Shown piece after piece: positions 6,291 to 12,909 of a stretch of 63,305 nt of DNA. Position 1 is the stretch's first letter; each line of letters begins with the position of its first letter. Under the pieces are notes generated by a model. The model was not told where the DNA came from and ran no database searches. It saw only the letters and a program-made list of their open reading frames with translations. The position numbers and the translations under genes were made by a program. The DNA is from a virus. Where the stretch lies: IMG/VR virus record IMGVR_UViG_3300032087_001789, positions 1 to 63,305 of that record. One strand, 5' to 3'.

Positions 6291-6357
6291 GCGTGTATGG
6301 TACTCTTGTCCGAGCATTGCTCCAAGAGGTCGGGCGGTTCGATTCCGCCCCACGCTA
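6290..6357 (+). ncRNA. tRNA-like structure 4 (no D-arm)
   Basis: Acceptor AGCGTGT (6290-6296) / CCACGCT (6350-6356) pairs at six of seven positions. The T arm GGCGG-TTCGATT-CCGCC (6333-6349) has a canonical 7-nt TTCGATT loop and abuts the acceptor; discriminator A is at 6357. Between them is no D arm but one long hairpin, CTCTTG/CAAGAG with an inner GAGC/GCTC. I could not fit a standard 5-bp, 7-nt anticodon arm. It is followed by CTC rather than CCA. It could also be a decayed tRNA, but the intact helices argue against that. Confidence 0.55.
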
Positions 6358-6362
6358 CTCAG

Positions 6363-6433
6363 CAATCGTTCACTATAACGATTCGCCCTCAGCGACCCTG
6401 CCTCAAGTGGTTATAATAATGCAGGATAGAGGG
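6363..6433 (+). promoter_or_regulatory. Structured leader of small membrane protein gene
   Basis: Hairpin AATCGTT-CACTAT-AACGATT (about 6364-6383) contains the second copy of CACTATAACG (6371-6380). It is followed by a long nested stem CCCTC/GAGGG (6386-6390, 6429-6433) enclosing CCTGC/GCAGG (6397-6401, 6421-6425). The stretch 6358-6468 has no gene. The next ATG is at 6469. Confidence 0.4.
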
Positions 6434-6468
6434 TAACAACTTTTATTCACTAATCTTAATTTAATCTT

Positions 6469-6606
6469 ATGGATTACTTCACTCTCGAAGAGATGGCGTT
6501 TCTGTTTAGACTACACCCACTCTTCCCTTATTGGTTGGCGGTTACTTGTTTAGCCGTAATCGGATTATTAATGCCTAAAATGAAAAAGCAAAATGATAGA
6601 GACTAA
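6469..6606 (+). CDS. Small single-pass membrane protein (45 aa)
   Basis: The product begins MDYFTLEEMAF, has a hydrophobic span at about residues 18-36 and ends in a charged tail KMKKQNDRD. No family is recognised. The gene overlaps the next by 14 bases. It follows the structured leader after tRNA-like structure 4, so it may be the first gene of a new mRNA segment. Confidence 0.55.
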   Translation: MDYFTLEEMAFLFRLHPLFPYWLAVTCLAVIGLLMPKMKKQNDRD

Positions 6607-7021
6607 GGAAACGATTCTCGAGTATTGGTTCGGGATGAAACTCAAGCGCCACGGATACCAACCCGAGGCAAGGACACGGAACGCACTTGACAAGTGGTTC
6701 ATCGAGAAAGGTTACAAGCCTATGCACCGAGCATATAGCGAACACTTTTCCGAATACTACAACGAGAACAACCAAAAGGCAATCTTCGTTGATGAGATAG
6801 ACTACTTTGATGATGCGATTATATGCGCTGAGGCTTGGGTCTTGATTTGGAGCAAAGAGAGATGTCAATACTTCTTCGCACCTTACGGGGCGGTTAGAGA
6901 TGTGGGCATCCATTGGGGGCATCGTGAGATTACCTACACAGACAAGGACAACTCAACCGAGAAGGACTTGCAGAAAACTTTAGAAACACTAATTGATTTA
7001 ACTTTGGCTTATGAACTTTGA
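6593..7021 (+). CDS. Hypothetical protein (142 aa)
   Basis: A soluble protein rich in aromatic residues (W, Y and F throughout, e.g. EAWVLIWSKE at about 79-88). No family is recognised. It starts inside the preceding small membrane protein gene and overlaps the next gene by 11 bases, so all three are probably co-translated. Confidence 0.65.
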   Translation: MIETKETILEYWFGMKLKRHGYQPEARTRNALDKWFIEKGYKPMHRAYSEHFSEYYNENNQKAIFVDEIDYFDDAIICAEAWVLIWSKERCQYFFAPYGAVRDVGIHWGHREITYTDKDNSTEKDLQKTLETLIDLTLAYEL

Positions 7022-7385
7022 TGACATTATGAACGGGGGACTGAACCCCGAAGAGAGACTCGGTAGAGACATTACCGAGGTCTACGAACTCGACACCGAG
7101 AAGACTAAACGCAATGTCTTCGACTTGGTAAAACTTATGCAGTCCGAGGATGTTATGGACTCGGATATCATCGACACCGCTATGTCCGTTACGACAGACT
7201 CGAAAGAGTTAGCGGTCACGATGCACTTGGTAATGAAGGCTGTTATCAGCGACCTTATGGATTCGTTTGATGAGGCAGGGACATTGCTCGATATGACTCG
7301 TGAGTGTATAGAGGAAATGGGCGATGATGTTGCTGAGCAATACGCATCGTTGATGATGTCTAAGATTATTAGAAAGGGTCTATAG
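7011..7385 (+). CDS. Acidic helical hypothetical protein (124 aa)
   Basis: A Met- and Asp/Glu-rich, predicted all-helical protein beginning MNFDDIMNGG. No family is recognised. It overlaps the preceding gene by 11 bases and is followed by a 94-base gap containing two hairpins, which suggests its 3' end marks a transcript boundary or processing point. Confidence 0.65.
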   Translation: MNFDDIMNGGLNPEERLGRDITEVYELDTEKTKRNVFDLVKLMQSEDVMDSDIIDTAMSVTTDSKELAVTMHLVMKAVISDLMDSFDEAGTLLDMTRECIEEMGDDVAEQYASLMMSKIIRKGL

Positions 7386-7423
7386 CCCTCGTGTGCGTGT
7401 GTGCGCACTATGAATATATATAT

Positions 7424-7460
7424 GTAGTGAGAGTAGCATATATGCTACTACTCTCACTAC
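7424..7460 (+). other. 13-bp perfect hairpin between genes
   Basis: GTAGTGAGAGTAG (7424-7436) pairs perfectly with CTACTCTCACTAC (7448-7460) around an 11-nt loop CATATATGCTA. A smaller hairpin GTGCG/CGCAC lies just upstream (about 7393-7408). No T-run follows, so this is more likely an mRNA stabiliser, nuclease site or protein-binding inverted repeat than a classical terminator. Confidence 0.6.
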
Positions 7461-7479
7461 TCAAAGACTATATATCACA

Positions 7480-7779
7480 ATGAGTAAGATAAATAATCTA
7501 CGGCTAACAGAATGGATGGTATCGGTTATGGAAAGCGGTGCATCCTATGAAATCTTGTTTCTCTACGAGGATGATGATGGCTCTACCAAGGTGTTGGAAG
7601 AGGGTGCTCACTACTACTCTGTTGAGGGCAATACTGCGGTGCTAAGCGTTGCAGATGAACAGACTATCGAGATATGGGAAGACAACAAGTCTAATGGTAT
7701 TGAGAATAATCTGTTTACCGACTATGAGTCGGTTACTAAGTATTGGGGAATGATTCCTATCAGCGATTTTAGAAACTAA
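7480..7779 (+). CDS. Acidic hypothetical protein (99 aa)
   Basis: A beta-rich acidic protein (EILFLYEDDDG at about 24-34). No family is recognised. It stands 19 bases downstream of the strong hairpin at 7424-7460, and the next gene follows after ten bases. Confidence 0.65.
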   Translation: MSKINNLRLTEWMVSVMESGASYEILFLYEDDDGSTKVLEEGAHYYSVEGNTAVLSVADEQTIEIWEDNKSNGIENNLFTDYESVTKYWGMIPISDFRN

Positions 7780-7789
7780 ACTAAACACT

Positions 7790-8164
7790 ATGACAGAAGG
7801 GCTTTATGCTATCGTTGTAGACCCACGCAAGGGTCTGCGACTTGAACACTTGCCGAACGGAAAGGCGAGTCTCAAAGAATTGTATTCAATCATTGGATGC
7901 GATATTGTAGAACTATCCGTGCTGACCAAAAACGGATTGGAATTGTATGTTGATGAAGAAGGCTTTGTCAATGGTAGCGCCAACAACATTGGCGTGTTCC
8001 AACTGCAGGATGCCGATGGCGAACGCCTTGGGCAAGTAATGTATGCAGGTATCGGGGTTATCCTTGAGGTTGACCACGAGTTCGATGAGTCTATCGGCTT
8101 CGAGAAAGAGAGAGCCGAACAGATTATGGAATCGCTAATCGTACAGACTGCGATTGCACTTTAA
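7790..8164 (+). CDS. DUF3846-like protein
   Basis: A 124-aa protein with the DUF3846 pattern: an N-terminal strand with DPRKG (residues 11-15), LKELYSIIGCDIVELSVLT (about 28-46), then a conserved VDEEGF (about 54-59) and N-x-x-N. DUF3846 proteins are common in phages and plasmids, but their function is not established. It ends 30 bases before the signal-peptide protein gene. Confidence 0.7.
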   Translation: MTEGLYAIVVDPRKGLRLEHLPNGKASLKELYSIIGCDIVELSVLTKNGLELYVDEEGFVNGSANNIGVFQLQDADGERLGQVMYAGIGVILEVDHEFDESIGFEKERAEQIMESLIVQTAIAL

Positions 8165-8194
8165 CCCTAACTTTAATTCAATAAATAAATCTCA

Positions 8195-8941
8195 ATGAAA
8201 AAGTTTCTTGTATTGGCTTTAGCAGTAGCCACAACAACTGCATTCGCTCAAGGTAACCCGAACGGAAACGGGAACGGCAATGGTAACAAGTCTTCCTCTG
8301 TGAAGATTACGATTAAGGACAACGACAAGAATGTCAACAAGAATCGTAACAAGAATGTGAATCGTAACAACAACAAGAATGTTAATACGAACACCAACAC
8401 GAATACCAACACCAACACGAATACCAACACCAACTCGAATAGCAATGTGAACTTCAACTCTGCCGAGGGTGGGTACTCTGTATCGGATGCCGTGTCAGCC
8501 TCTAACAATGCGGTTGATGTGTACAACGACAACTCAACTATCGTAGAGAAGCAACTCAACGATGGGCTACAGACTATGGTCGGGGTTGGCGTGATTGTGA
8601 ACGCAAGTGCTAACCTCATCGAGTCTGTTGGCTCAGCCAACTACAACTTTGCCTTGGCTACCCAAGTTCGCAACGAGACTTACGCTACCTATCAACTTGG
8701 TCGTGTTGAGACTCTGTTGAACGGACAGAGCCGAGAGCAACTGACATCTAAACAATGGAACAAGGTTCAGCGCATTATCGCCAAGGGCGGTAAGACTGAG
8801 AAACTTGAGAGTGGGTACAAGGTTGTCTACTTCAAGGGTAAGTATCGCTACGACCTAACGATTGATGTGAACCCTGCTCGTATTGATGTAGGCGAAGGCT
8901 ACGAACCTGCCTTTTGGCTGACTAAGACCTTGATTCATTAA
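8195..8941 (+). CDS. Secreted Asn-rich low-complexity protein (248 aa)
   Basis: An N-terminal signal peptide (MKKF plus a hydrophobic core, likely cut after AFA at residue 18) is followed by GNGNGNGN, a Lys/Asn-rich run and an (NT)n tract at about residues 63-80 encoded by near-perfect 6-bp repeats (about 8382-8440). From about residue 95 a non-repetitive C-terminal domain follows, with little similarity to anything I recognise. Export to the periplasm or surface by an early phage gene suggests altering the host envelope or blocking superinfection; this is inference. It reads like a host-derived gene. Confidence 0.7.
   Translation: MKKFLVLALAVATTTAFAQGNPNGNGNGNGNKSSSVKITIKDNDKNVNKNRNKNVNRNNNKNVNTNTNTNTNTNTNTNTNSNSNVNFNSAEGGYSVSDAVSASNNAVDVYNDNSTIVEKQLNDGLQTMVGVGVIVNASANLIESVGSANYNFALATQVRNETYATYQLGRVETLLNGQSREQLTSKQWNKVQRIIAKGGKTEKLESGYKVVYFKGKYRYDLTIDVNPARIDVGEGYEPAFWLTKTLIH
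8382..8440 (+). repeat. Short tandem repeat coding for Asn-Thr
   Basis: Units of AAYACC and AACACG alternate about nine times inside the secreted protein gene. The tract is prone to length change by slippage, in multiples of six bases that keep the frame. Confidence 0.6.
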
Positions 8942-8994
8942 TCACGGCAAACATAAAAATACTTTGCCGAGGTGCTTGTGATTCACACTTCGGC
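8940..8994 (+). promoter_or_regulatory. Mutually exclusive hairpins upstream of erf-like gene
   Basis: Fold 1: AATCAC/GTGATT (8940-8945, 8978-8983) encloses GGCAAA/TTTGCC (8946-8951, 8963-8968). Fold 2: a 7-bp stem GCCGAGG (8966-8972) / CTTCGGC (8988-8994) with a TGTG-ATT-CACA hairpin (8977-8987) abutting its 3' strand. The two folds share bases 8966-8968 and 8978-8983, so they compete, as in attenuators and riboswitches. Fold 2 resembles the tRNA-like minihelices but lacks a T-type loop and the N-CTA tail. Confidence 0.35.
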
Positions 8995-9039
8995 TCGGTA
9001 TATTAGTAGAAACGAATCACTAACTAAAACCACTTTTCT

Positions 9040-9612
9040 ATGAGTAAACTAAACTCAGCGCTCATCAAAGTTCAGTCGGAACTTAAAGCGCCAAAGAATC
9101 AGCGTAACAACTTCGGTAACTACAACTACCGCTCTGCTGAGGACATCCTCGAGGCGGTCAAGCCGTTGCTGAATGCGAATGGTTTGTCAATGACTATCAC
9201 AGACTCTGTTCAAGAGTTAGGTGGTATGGTTGTCATCACGGCTACGGCTACAATCACAGATGGTACTGACTCTGTATCGGCATCTGCTCAAGCAGGTGTT
9301 GACCCTAACCGCAAAGGTATGGACATCGCTCAGTCATTTGGTTCTTCATCTTCTTACGCTCGTAAGTACGCTATGAACGGACTTCTGTTGATTGATGACA
9401 CCAAGGATGCTGATGCGACTAACACGCACGGAAAGACTGCCTCAAGCCGTCCTGCACAATCTCAGTCTTCGGACAACGATTGGTTCGGTAAGGCTATCGA
9501 GTACATCAAGTCTGCATCCGACAAGTCACAAGCATACGATATGGTAGCATCTAAGTACGGAGCGACTGCGAGTGAGAAGCAGTTATCTGCACTTAAAAAG
9601 TTTGTTAAGTAA
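9040..9612 (+). CDS. erf: ERF-family single-strand annealing protein
   Basis: A 190-aa protein with ERF superfamily hallmarks: an N-terminal helix, then FGNYNYRSAEDILEAVKPLL (25-44), a beta sheet segment, and GSSSSYARKYAM (101-112) followed by acidic DD-x-KDAD. ERF proteins (P22 Erf and relatives) anneal complementary single strands and promote recombination and circularisation of phage DNA. The C-terminal 50 residues form a separate small helical domain. The RecE-like nuclease two genes on and the SSB-like protein after it complete a recombination module. The stop overlaps the next start by one base. Confidence 0.9.
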   Translation: MSKLNSALIKVQSELKAPKNQRNNFGNYNYRSAEDILEAVKPLLNANGLSMTITDSVQELGGMVVITATATITDGTDSVSASAQAGVDPNRKGMDIAQSFGSSSSYARKYAMNGLLLIDDTKDADATNTHGKTASSRPAQSQSSDNDWFGKAIEYIKSASDKSQAYDMVASKYGATASEKQLSALKKFVK

Positions 9613-10082
9613 TGATAAAGGTTCTTAAAGTATTAGCCATCATTGTAGGTGGCTTTATGGGAATTATTGTTTTTACTGCAGCGTTTTTAGTATTCACGGG
9701 TGGGAGCATTGATGCTCCTGCCCCTGCAGAAAAAGATGTTGTTGAATCCAATGACACGAGAAACGAGTATCAAAGAAAGTTAGACTCTTTGAACTACGAG
9801 CAAGTAGCGTACTCTGTTCTCGAAGACTATGCAAGAAATTTGGTAAAGAGTAATGGTCACGCCAACTACAAGCCAATCTTCGGTAGCAGGTTTTCCAACT
9901 ACGCAATCGTAGGTTATAGTTTCAAAGCGGACAACATCTACGGACAGACTCGAGAGTATGTAATTACCTGCTCTGTTAGTTATGCTTACTTGGCTGAGAA
10001 ATACACAGATGAGCAGTTAGAGATGTACGGGTTACCTAAACCTAAACTCGAGATTACTAACATTCAAGTAGTAGAAAGATAG
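9612..10082 (+). CDS. Membrane-anchored hypothetical protein (156 aa)
   Basis: One N-terminal hydrophobic span (about residues 3-29), then a short proline/alanine linker and a soluble domain of about 115 residues with Tyr-rich strands. No family is recognised. It sits oddly between the annealing protein and the nuclease of the recombination module, overlapping the first by one base and lying one base before the second, so it is co-expressed with them. Confidence 0.65.
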   Translation: MIKVLKVLAIIVGGFMGIIVFTAAFLVFTGGSIDAPAPAEKDVVESNDTRNEYQRKLDSLNYEQVAYSVLEDYARNLVKSNGHANYKPIFGSRFSNYAIVGYSFKADNIYGQTREYVITCSVSYAYLAEKYTDEQLEMYGLPKPKLEITNIQVVER

Positions 10083-10083
10083 T

Positions 10084-10887
10084 ATGCAGTTTGCAAAAGC
10101 AATTCAAGACAAAACGGGGAAGGGGTATGTAAGTGCCTCTTCTCTTAAATACGCTATCACGGGTAGCAAGGACTTCGATATGATGGCTTGGGAACTCAAT
10201 ATGAAAGGAGAACTCAAGAAAACATCTAAGGCATTCACATTCGGTGGATTCTACGATAGTCTGTTGCTTACACCCGAGGATACTTGGGAACGCTATGTCG
10301 TTCTACAAGATGATGAGATTTGTGCTGAGATTGGCGGTAAGAACCCTCGTGCTACTAAACGCTACAAAGAGTGGAAGGAAGAGCAGATGGGCGACAAGGA
10401 ATTGATTACTGCAGTCGAGCATAATGTCGCAAAGGTTATGGTCAACAGACTAAAGTCTTCCGAGGTGGTTGACTACGAAACGGGCGAGGTTACAAACTTG
10501 GCTCAGTTCATCGCAGGTACACCTCAGCAGGAGTTCAACACTTGGATTGGAGATGTGCCCGTACGAGGCTTCTTAGATGTCTTAGGCGATGGATTCATCA
10601 CAGATGTCAAAACCTCATCACGCAGTCTGTCTCAGTTCAAGTGGGATGTTCGTGATTACAACTACGACCTACAAGCGTGGATATACTGCGAGGTCTACGG
10701 CATCCAAGACTTCTATTGGTTGGTACAGACTAAGGACAAGCCATATACTTGTGGTCTGTTCAAGGCTTCTGCCGAGACATTGGAAAGTGGTCGTAACAAG
10801 TTCTACGATGCGGTGGGTAACATCAGCGAGTGGTTGATTGAGTCCCCAAAAGATACTAACACCTTTGCCGTTCAAGGCACAATCTAA
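10084..10887 (+). CDS. RecE-like / PD-(D/E)XK exonuclease
   Basis: A 267-aa nuclease resembling the C-terminal domain of RecE (exonuclease VIII) and phage PDDEXK_1 nucleases. FGGFYDSLL (53-61) lies where the family usually has a G-x-x-x-H motif. D165 in RGFLD and D174-V-K176 form the metal-binding D...(D/E)xK core, and Q197-x-x-x-Y201 is the following QxxxY motif. It would resect double-stranded ends 5' to 3' to make single strands for the ERF protein. The pairing with an annealing protein and a downstream SSB-like gene supports the call. Confidence 0.8.
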   Translation: MQFAKAIQDKTGKGYVSASSLKYAITGSKDFDMMAWELNMKGELKKTSKAFTFGGFYDSLLLTPEDTWERYVVLQDDEICAEIGGKNPRATKRYKEWKEEQMGDKELITAVEHNVAKVMVNRLKSSEVVDYETGEVTNLAQFIAGTPQQEFNTWIGDVPVRGFLDVLGDGFITDVKTSSRSLSQFKWDVRDYNYDLQAWIYCEVYGIQDFYWLVQTKDKPYTCGLFKASAETLESGRNKFYDAVGNISEWLIESPKDTNTFAVQGTI

Positions 10888-10888
10888 T

Positions 10889-11275
10889 ATGGATATGTTT
10901 AAACTTCAAATTATCATTCGTAGCGTAAAGCGTACGTTTGCGAATGCGTTCTTAGGTGGGTATGTTCCTACCTACAATACTGCAACTATCAAGCATCTGC
11001 TTGAGGCAGTATATCGAATGTACGGGGTGGACTACACCGAACCACAATTCGGTCACAACACCAATGTACTGAAACAATCACTTGTTGTATTGTTGAATGA
11101 GAGTGGACAATTCGAGACTGATACAGAATTGACTGAGGCTTTGTTACAAGCAGGGGTTGCCCAACGAGGGTTTAGCCGTCGCAATGTGACACACCTCATC
11201 AATACTATGGGCGACACCCCAACTGACGGATTGTTTTACAATATGTTCGTTCAACGTGTTCAATCAATTCTTTAA
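10889..11275 (+). CDS. Hypothetical protein in recombination cluster (128 aa)
   Basis: A soluble, helical protein with no recognised family. The ATG at 10889 is chosen rather than the in-frame ATG at 10838 because the latter would overlap the nuclease gene by 50 bases. A second Met follows two codons later. It lies between the nuclease and the SSB-like gene, so a role in replication or recombination is plausible. Confidence 0.6.
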   Translation: MDMFKLQIIIRSVKRTFANAFLGGYVPTYNTATIKHLLEAVYRMYGVDYTEPQFGHNTNVLKQSLVVLLNESGQFETDTELTEALLQAGVAQRGFSRRNVTHLINTMGDTPTDGLFYNMFVQRVQSIL

Positions 11276-11295
11276 TCTTTTAAACAGAAAACAAA

Positions 11296-11610
11296 ATGGC
11301 TGATTACCAAAACAACAACCCACTTGTGGGATTCGTAAACGCACCACGCACAGAGGTTCGTATTTCATTTACTGAGGCAGAACTAAATGACCTCAAGAAC
11401 TACCTAACGGGTAAAGAGACTAAGCGTGTGTACTTGACCATCAAGAGTGGCGAGAAGAAAGACAAGAGCGGTACTTACCAAATCTGTTCAGTCTACGACC
11501 CTCGTGCTAACGGGCAAGGCTCACAAGCATCTCAGCAGTACGCTCAATCACAAGGCGCTCCTGCACCGACTCAAGCAAATCCAACTCAATCGGCTGACTT
11601 GCCGTTCTAA
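11296..11610 (+). CDS. SSB-like protein with acidic LPF tail
   Basis: A 104-aa protein with a compact N-terminal part (about residues 18-70), a Gln/Pro/Ala-rich disordered linker and a C-terminal SADLPF. A disordered linker ending in acidic residues plus P-F is how bacterial SSB proteins recruit partners. The domain is too short for a standard 110-residue OB fold, so it may be a minimal or divergent ssDNA-binding protein or an SSB-tail mimic. Its context after ERF and RecE-like genes fits ssDNA handling. Confidence 0.5.
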   Translation: MADYQNNNPLVGFVNAPRTEVRISFTEAELNDLKNYLTGKETKRVYLTIKSGEKKDKSGTYQICSVYDPRANGQGSQASQQYAQSQGAPAPTQANPTQSADLPF

Positions 11611-11634
11611 AATTAATTTACAATTCATTAGGAA

Positions 11635-11659
11635 TTGGATTATTGTTTGACTATATTTG
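11635..11659 (+). promoter_or_regulatory. Bacteroidota-type promoter before lipoprotein gene
   Basis: The -7 element TATATTTG is at 11652-11659. A TTG at 11635-11637 is only 14 bp upstream, shorter than the usual 19-20, so the -33 match is weak. Transcription would start at about 11665, inside the hairpin that follows. Confidence 0.5.
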
Positions 11660-11660
11660 T

Positions 11661-11684
11661 GCCCCTGCGAGAAATCGTGGGGGC
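11661..11684 (+). other. 10-bp hairpin with GAAA tetraloop
   Basis: GCCCCTGCGA (11661-11670) pairs at all ten positions (two G-U) with TCGTGGGGGC (11675-11684) around a GAAA loop, then GCTTTTA. It could be the terminator of the recombination cluster, but it begins two bases after a promoter -7 box, so it would also sit at the 5' end of the new transcript. Confidence 0.6.
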
Positions 11685-11691
11685 GCTTTTA

Positions 11692-11733
11692 CGAGAAGGA
11701 TAGGCGTACGGGGTTCGATTCCCTGCTTCTTGA
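11692..11733 (+). ncRNA. tRNA-like structure 5 (acceptor plus T-arm minihelix)
   Basis: Acceptor CGAGAAG (11692-11698) / CTTCTTG (11726-11732) is fully paired with one G-U. T arm CGGGG-TTCGATT-CCCTG (11709-11725) has the canonical TTCGATT loop and abuts the acceptor. The whole D and anticodon region is only 10 nt. Discriminator A is at 11733, then CAA. Such minihelices are known minimal RNase P substrates. It might instead be the relic of a tRNA with an internal deletion. Confidence 0.55.
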
Positions 11734-11751
11734 CAAATTAAATTAAATACT

Positions 11752-12168
11752 ATGAAAAAGTTCATTTCATTTGTAGCGTTGGCTACATTGCTGTCTTGCA
11801 CGGCACAACCACGAGTATTAGATATAGAATACGGAGCGTACTCTGTCGATTGGATTGCCGTTGAGGAATCGGGATGGGCAGGTGGCGTTGACTTCGACAC
11901 AACCATCCTCAGTCTGTGCGAGATTAGATTCGACTACGGGCAGATGTACACATTGGTGGATGGCGTGATTCAACCCGTACCTACGATGGGATTCATCTAC
12001 GAGACTAAGTTTGACTTTATGGTAGAACTGAGAGGGGACATCCTACAGATTGGTCTTGAGGAATGGGTAGTCGTTGAGACACCATTCGGATTTGAATTGA
12101 CACGCACTACCAACTACAATGGTATGGGCGTTCATTATCACACAATGCGATTAACAGAAATCAAATGA
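11752..12168 (+). CDS. Putative lipoprotein (138 aa)
   Basis: A signal peptide (MKKFISFVALATLLSC) ends in a lipobox L-L-S-C with Cys16 as the lipidated residue. The mature part is beta-rich with no recognised family. A phage-encoded lipoprotein made early could act in superinfection exclusion at the host surface, as known for lipoproteins of some other phages; here that is inference. It has its own promoter at 11652 and the hairpin/tRNA-like leader. Overlaps the next gene by four bases. Confidence 0.75.
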   Translation: MKKFISFVALATLLSCTAQPRVLDIEYGAYSVDWIAVEESGWAGGVDFDTTILSLCEIRFDYGQMYTLVDGVIQPVPTMGFIYETKFDFMVELRGDILQIGLEEWVVVETPFGFELTRTTNYNGMGVHYHTMRLTEIK

Positions 12169-12503
12169 AAGCACTAACTAAAGTTCTCGCCAACTTCTTG
12201 TACGCAGAAGGTATGGGGGATATCAGCGAAATCACAGACACGACCTTTTGGATTGAGGGTCAGCGCAAGAACCGAGTAGAGGTATTCCATACGCACCTCG
12301 GCAGTAGCGTAGACTTATCATCCGCTTGTCTGTGTGCAGACTTCCTGCTTCTCGCTTTGCTTGACAAAACGGGAGACAATGTGATTCTGTTGCGTACAGA
12401 TAAAGTGAAAGAGCAAATGGTTGACGGCTCTATCAAACTCGTTGACCTCGCAGATATAATTGTATACAGATGGGCAGTAGAGTTCTTACCGCAGAAAACC
12501 TAA
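12165..12503 (+). CDS. Hypothetical protein (112 aa)
   Basis: A soluble alpha/beta protein with no recognised family; the middle SSACLCADFLLLALLDK (about 52-68) is hydrophobic but is more likely a buried helix than a membrane span. It overlaps the preceding gene by four bases and the next by 34 bases in another frame. Confidence 0.6.
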   Translation: MKALTKVLANFLYAEGMGDISEITDTTFWIEGQRKNRVEVFHTHLGSSVDLSSACLCADFLLLALLDKTGDNVILLRTDKVKEQMVDGSIKLVDLADIIVYRWAVEFLPQKT

Positions 12504-12745
12504 ACATAGAGTTCCACAGAGACAGACTGATTTGGAAGGCGTTGGTTCATTACGGACTACATCACGGAGATTCAGCCAAGGCTCTTGGGCTTACAGAGAA
12601 AGGACTGCAACTAATCTTAGATAAAAAACCCAACTTATGGAAAAGCGCACAATATACCTGCATCGAATTGAATATAGATATAAGAAAGGGAAAGGCTTCA
12701 ATGTTCGGGAAACGGAAATCTGCTCTGTCTGTAAAACGGCAATAG
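12470..12745 (+). CDS. Small HTH-containing protein, C-terminus overlapping the next gene
   Basis: Residues about 22-50 (KALVHYGLHHGDSAKALGL, then TEKGLQLIL) look like a Fis-type helix-turn-helix, so this may be a small DNA-binding regulator. The last third (from about residue 56) is encoded in a 109-base stretch shared out of frame with the next gene and reads like unselected sequence. Either the overlap is real or the true 3' end is altered by frameshifting. The start overlaps the preceding gene by 34 bases. Confidence 0.5.
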   Translation: MGSRVLTAENLNIEFHRDRLIWKALVHYGLHHGDSAKALGLTEKGLQLILDKKPNLWKSAQYTCIELNIDIRKGKASMFGKRKSALSVKRQ

Positions 12746-12909
12746 AGATGAACAAGACCCCACGTGTTGTGGTCACGCTCAAGGCTGAGGCATTCGGCAT
12801 CAAGTCTGTTGCCTACAAGACACCGAACAACCTATGGGTAACCAAGGTGCTCGAGTCCAAGCCTATCAGCGAATCTTTTCACTATAACGATGACAACTAT
12901 GATTCTTAA
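12637..12909 (+). CDS. Hypothetical protein with CxxC (90 aa)
   Basis: A basic N-terminal part followed by C-S-V-C at about residues 29-32, a possible half zinc site, and a beta-rich C-terminus. No family is recognised. It overlaps the HTH gene by 109 bases and the sigma-like gene by 20. The third copy of CACTATAACG (12880-12889) lies in its last codons, directly before the sigma-like start. Confidence 0.55.
   Translation: MEKRTIYLHRIEYRYKKGKGFNVRETEICSVCKTAIEMNKTPRVVVTLKAEAFGIKSVAYKTPNNLWVTKVLESKPISESFHYNDDNYDS
12880..12889 (+). repeat. CACTATAACG motif, copy 3
   Basis: An exact copy of the 10-mer ends one base upstream of the ATG of the sigma-like gene at 12890. Its placement between coding ends and starts is shared with the copies at 3891 and 6371. 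Confidence 0.4.

Noticed and set aside
6290-6357. Normal tRNA gene
   Set aside because: Acceptor and T arm fit but no D arm or 5-bp/7-nt anticodon arm can be drawn, so it is listed as tRNA-like.
8382-8440. CRISPR-like repeat array
   Set aside because: The repeats are 6-bp codon repeats within a gene, without spacers.
11641-11733. Full-length tRNA beginning at the GAAA hairpin
   Set aside because: The bases at 11661 do not pair with the 3' acceptor strand; the true pairing partner is at 11692, leaving no room for other arms.
11692-11733. Prophage attachment site (tRNA 3' end)
   Set aside because: No integrase, excisionase or CI-type repressor was recognised in the complete genome, so integration is not supported.
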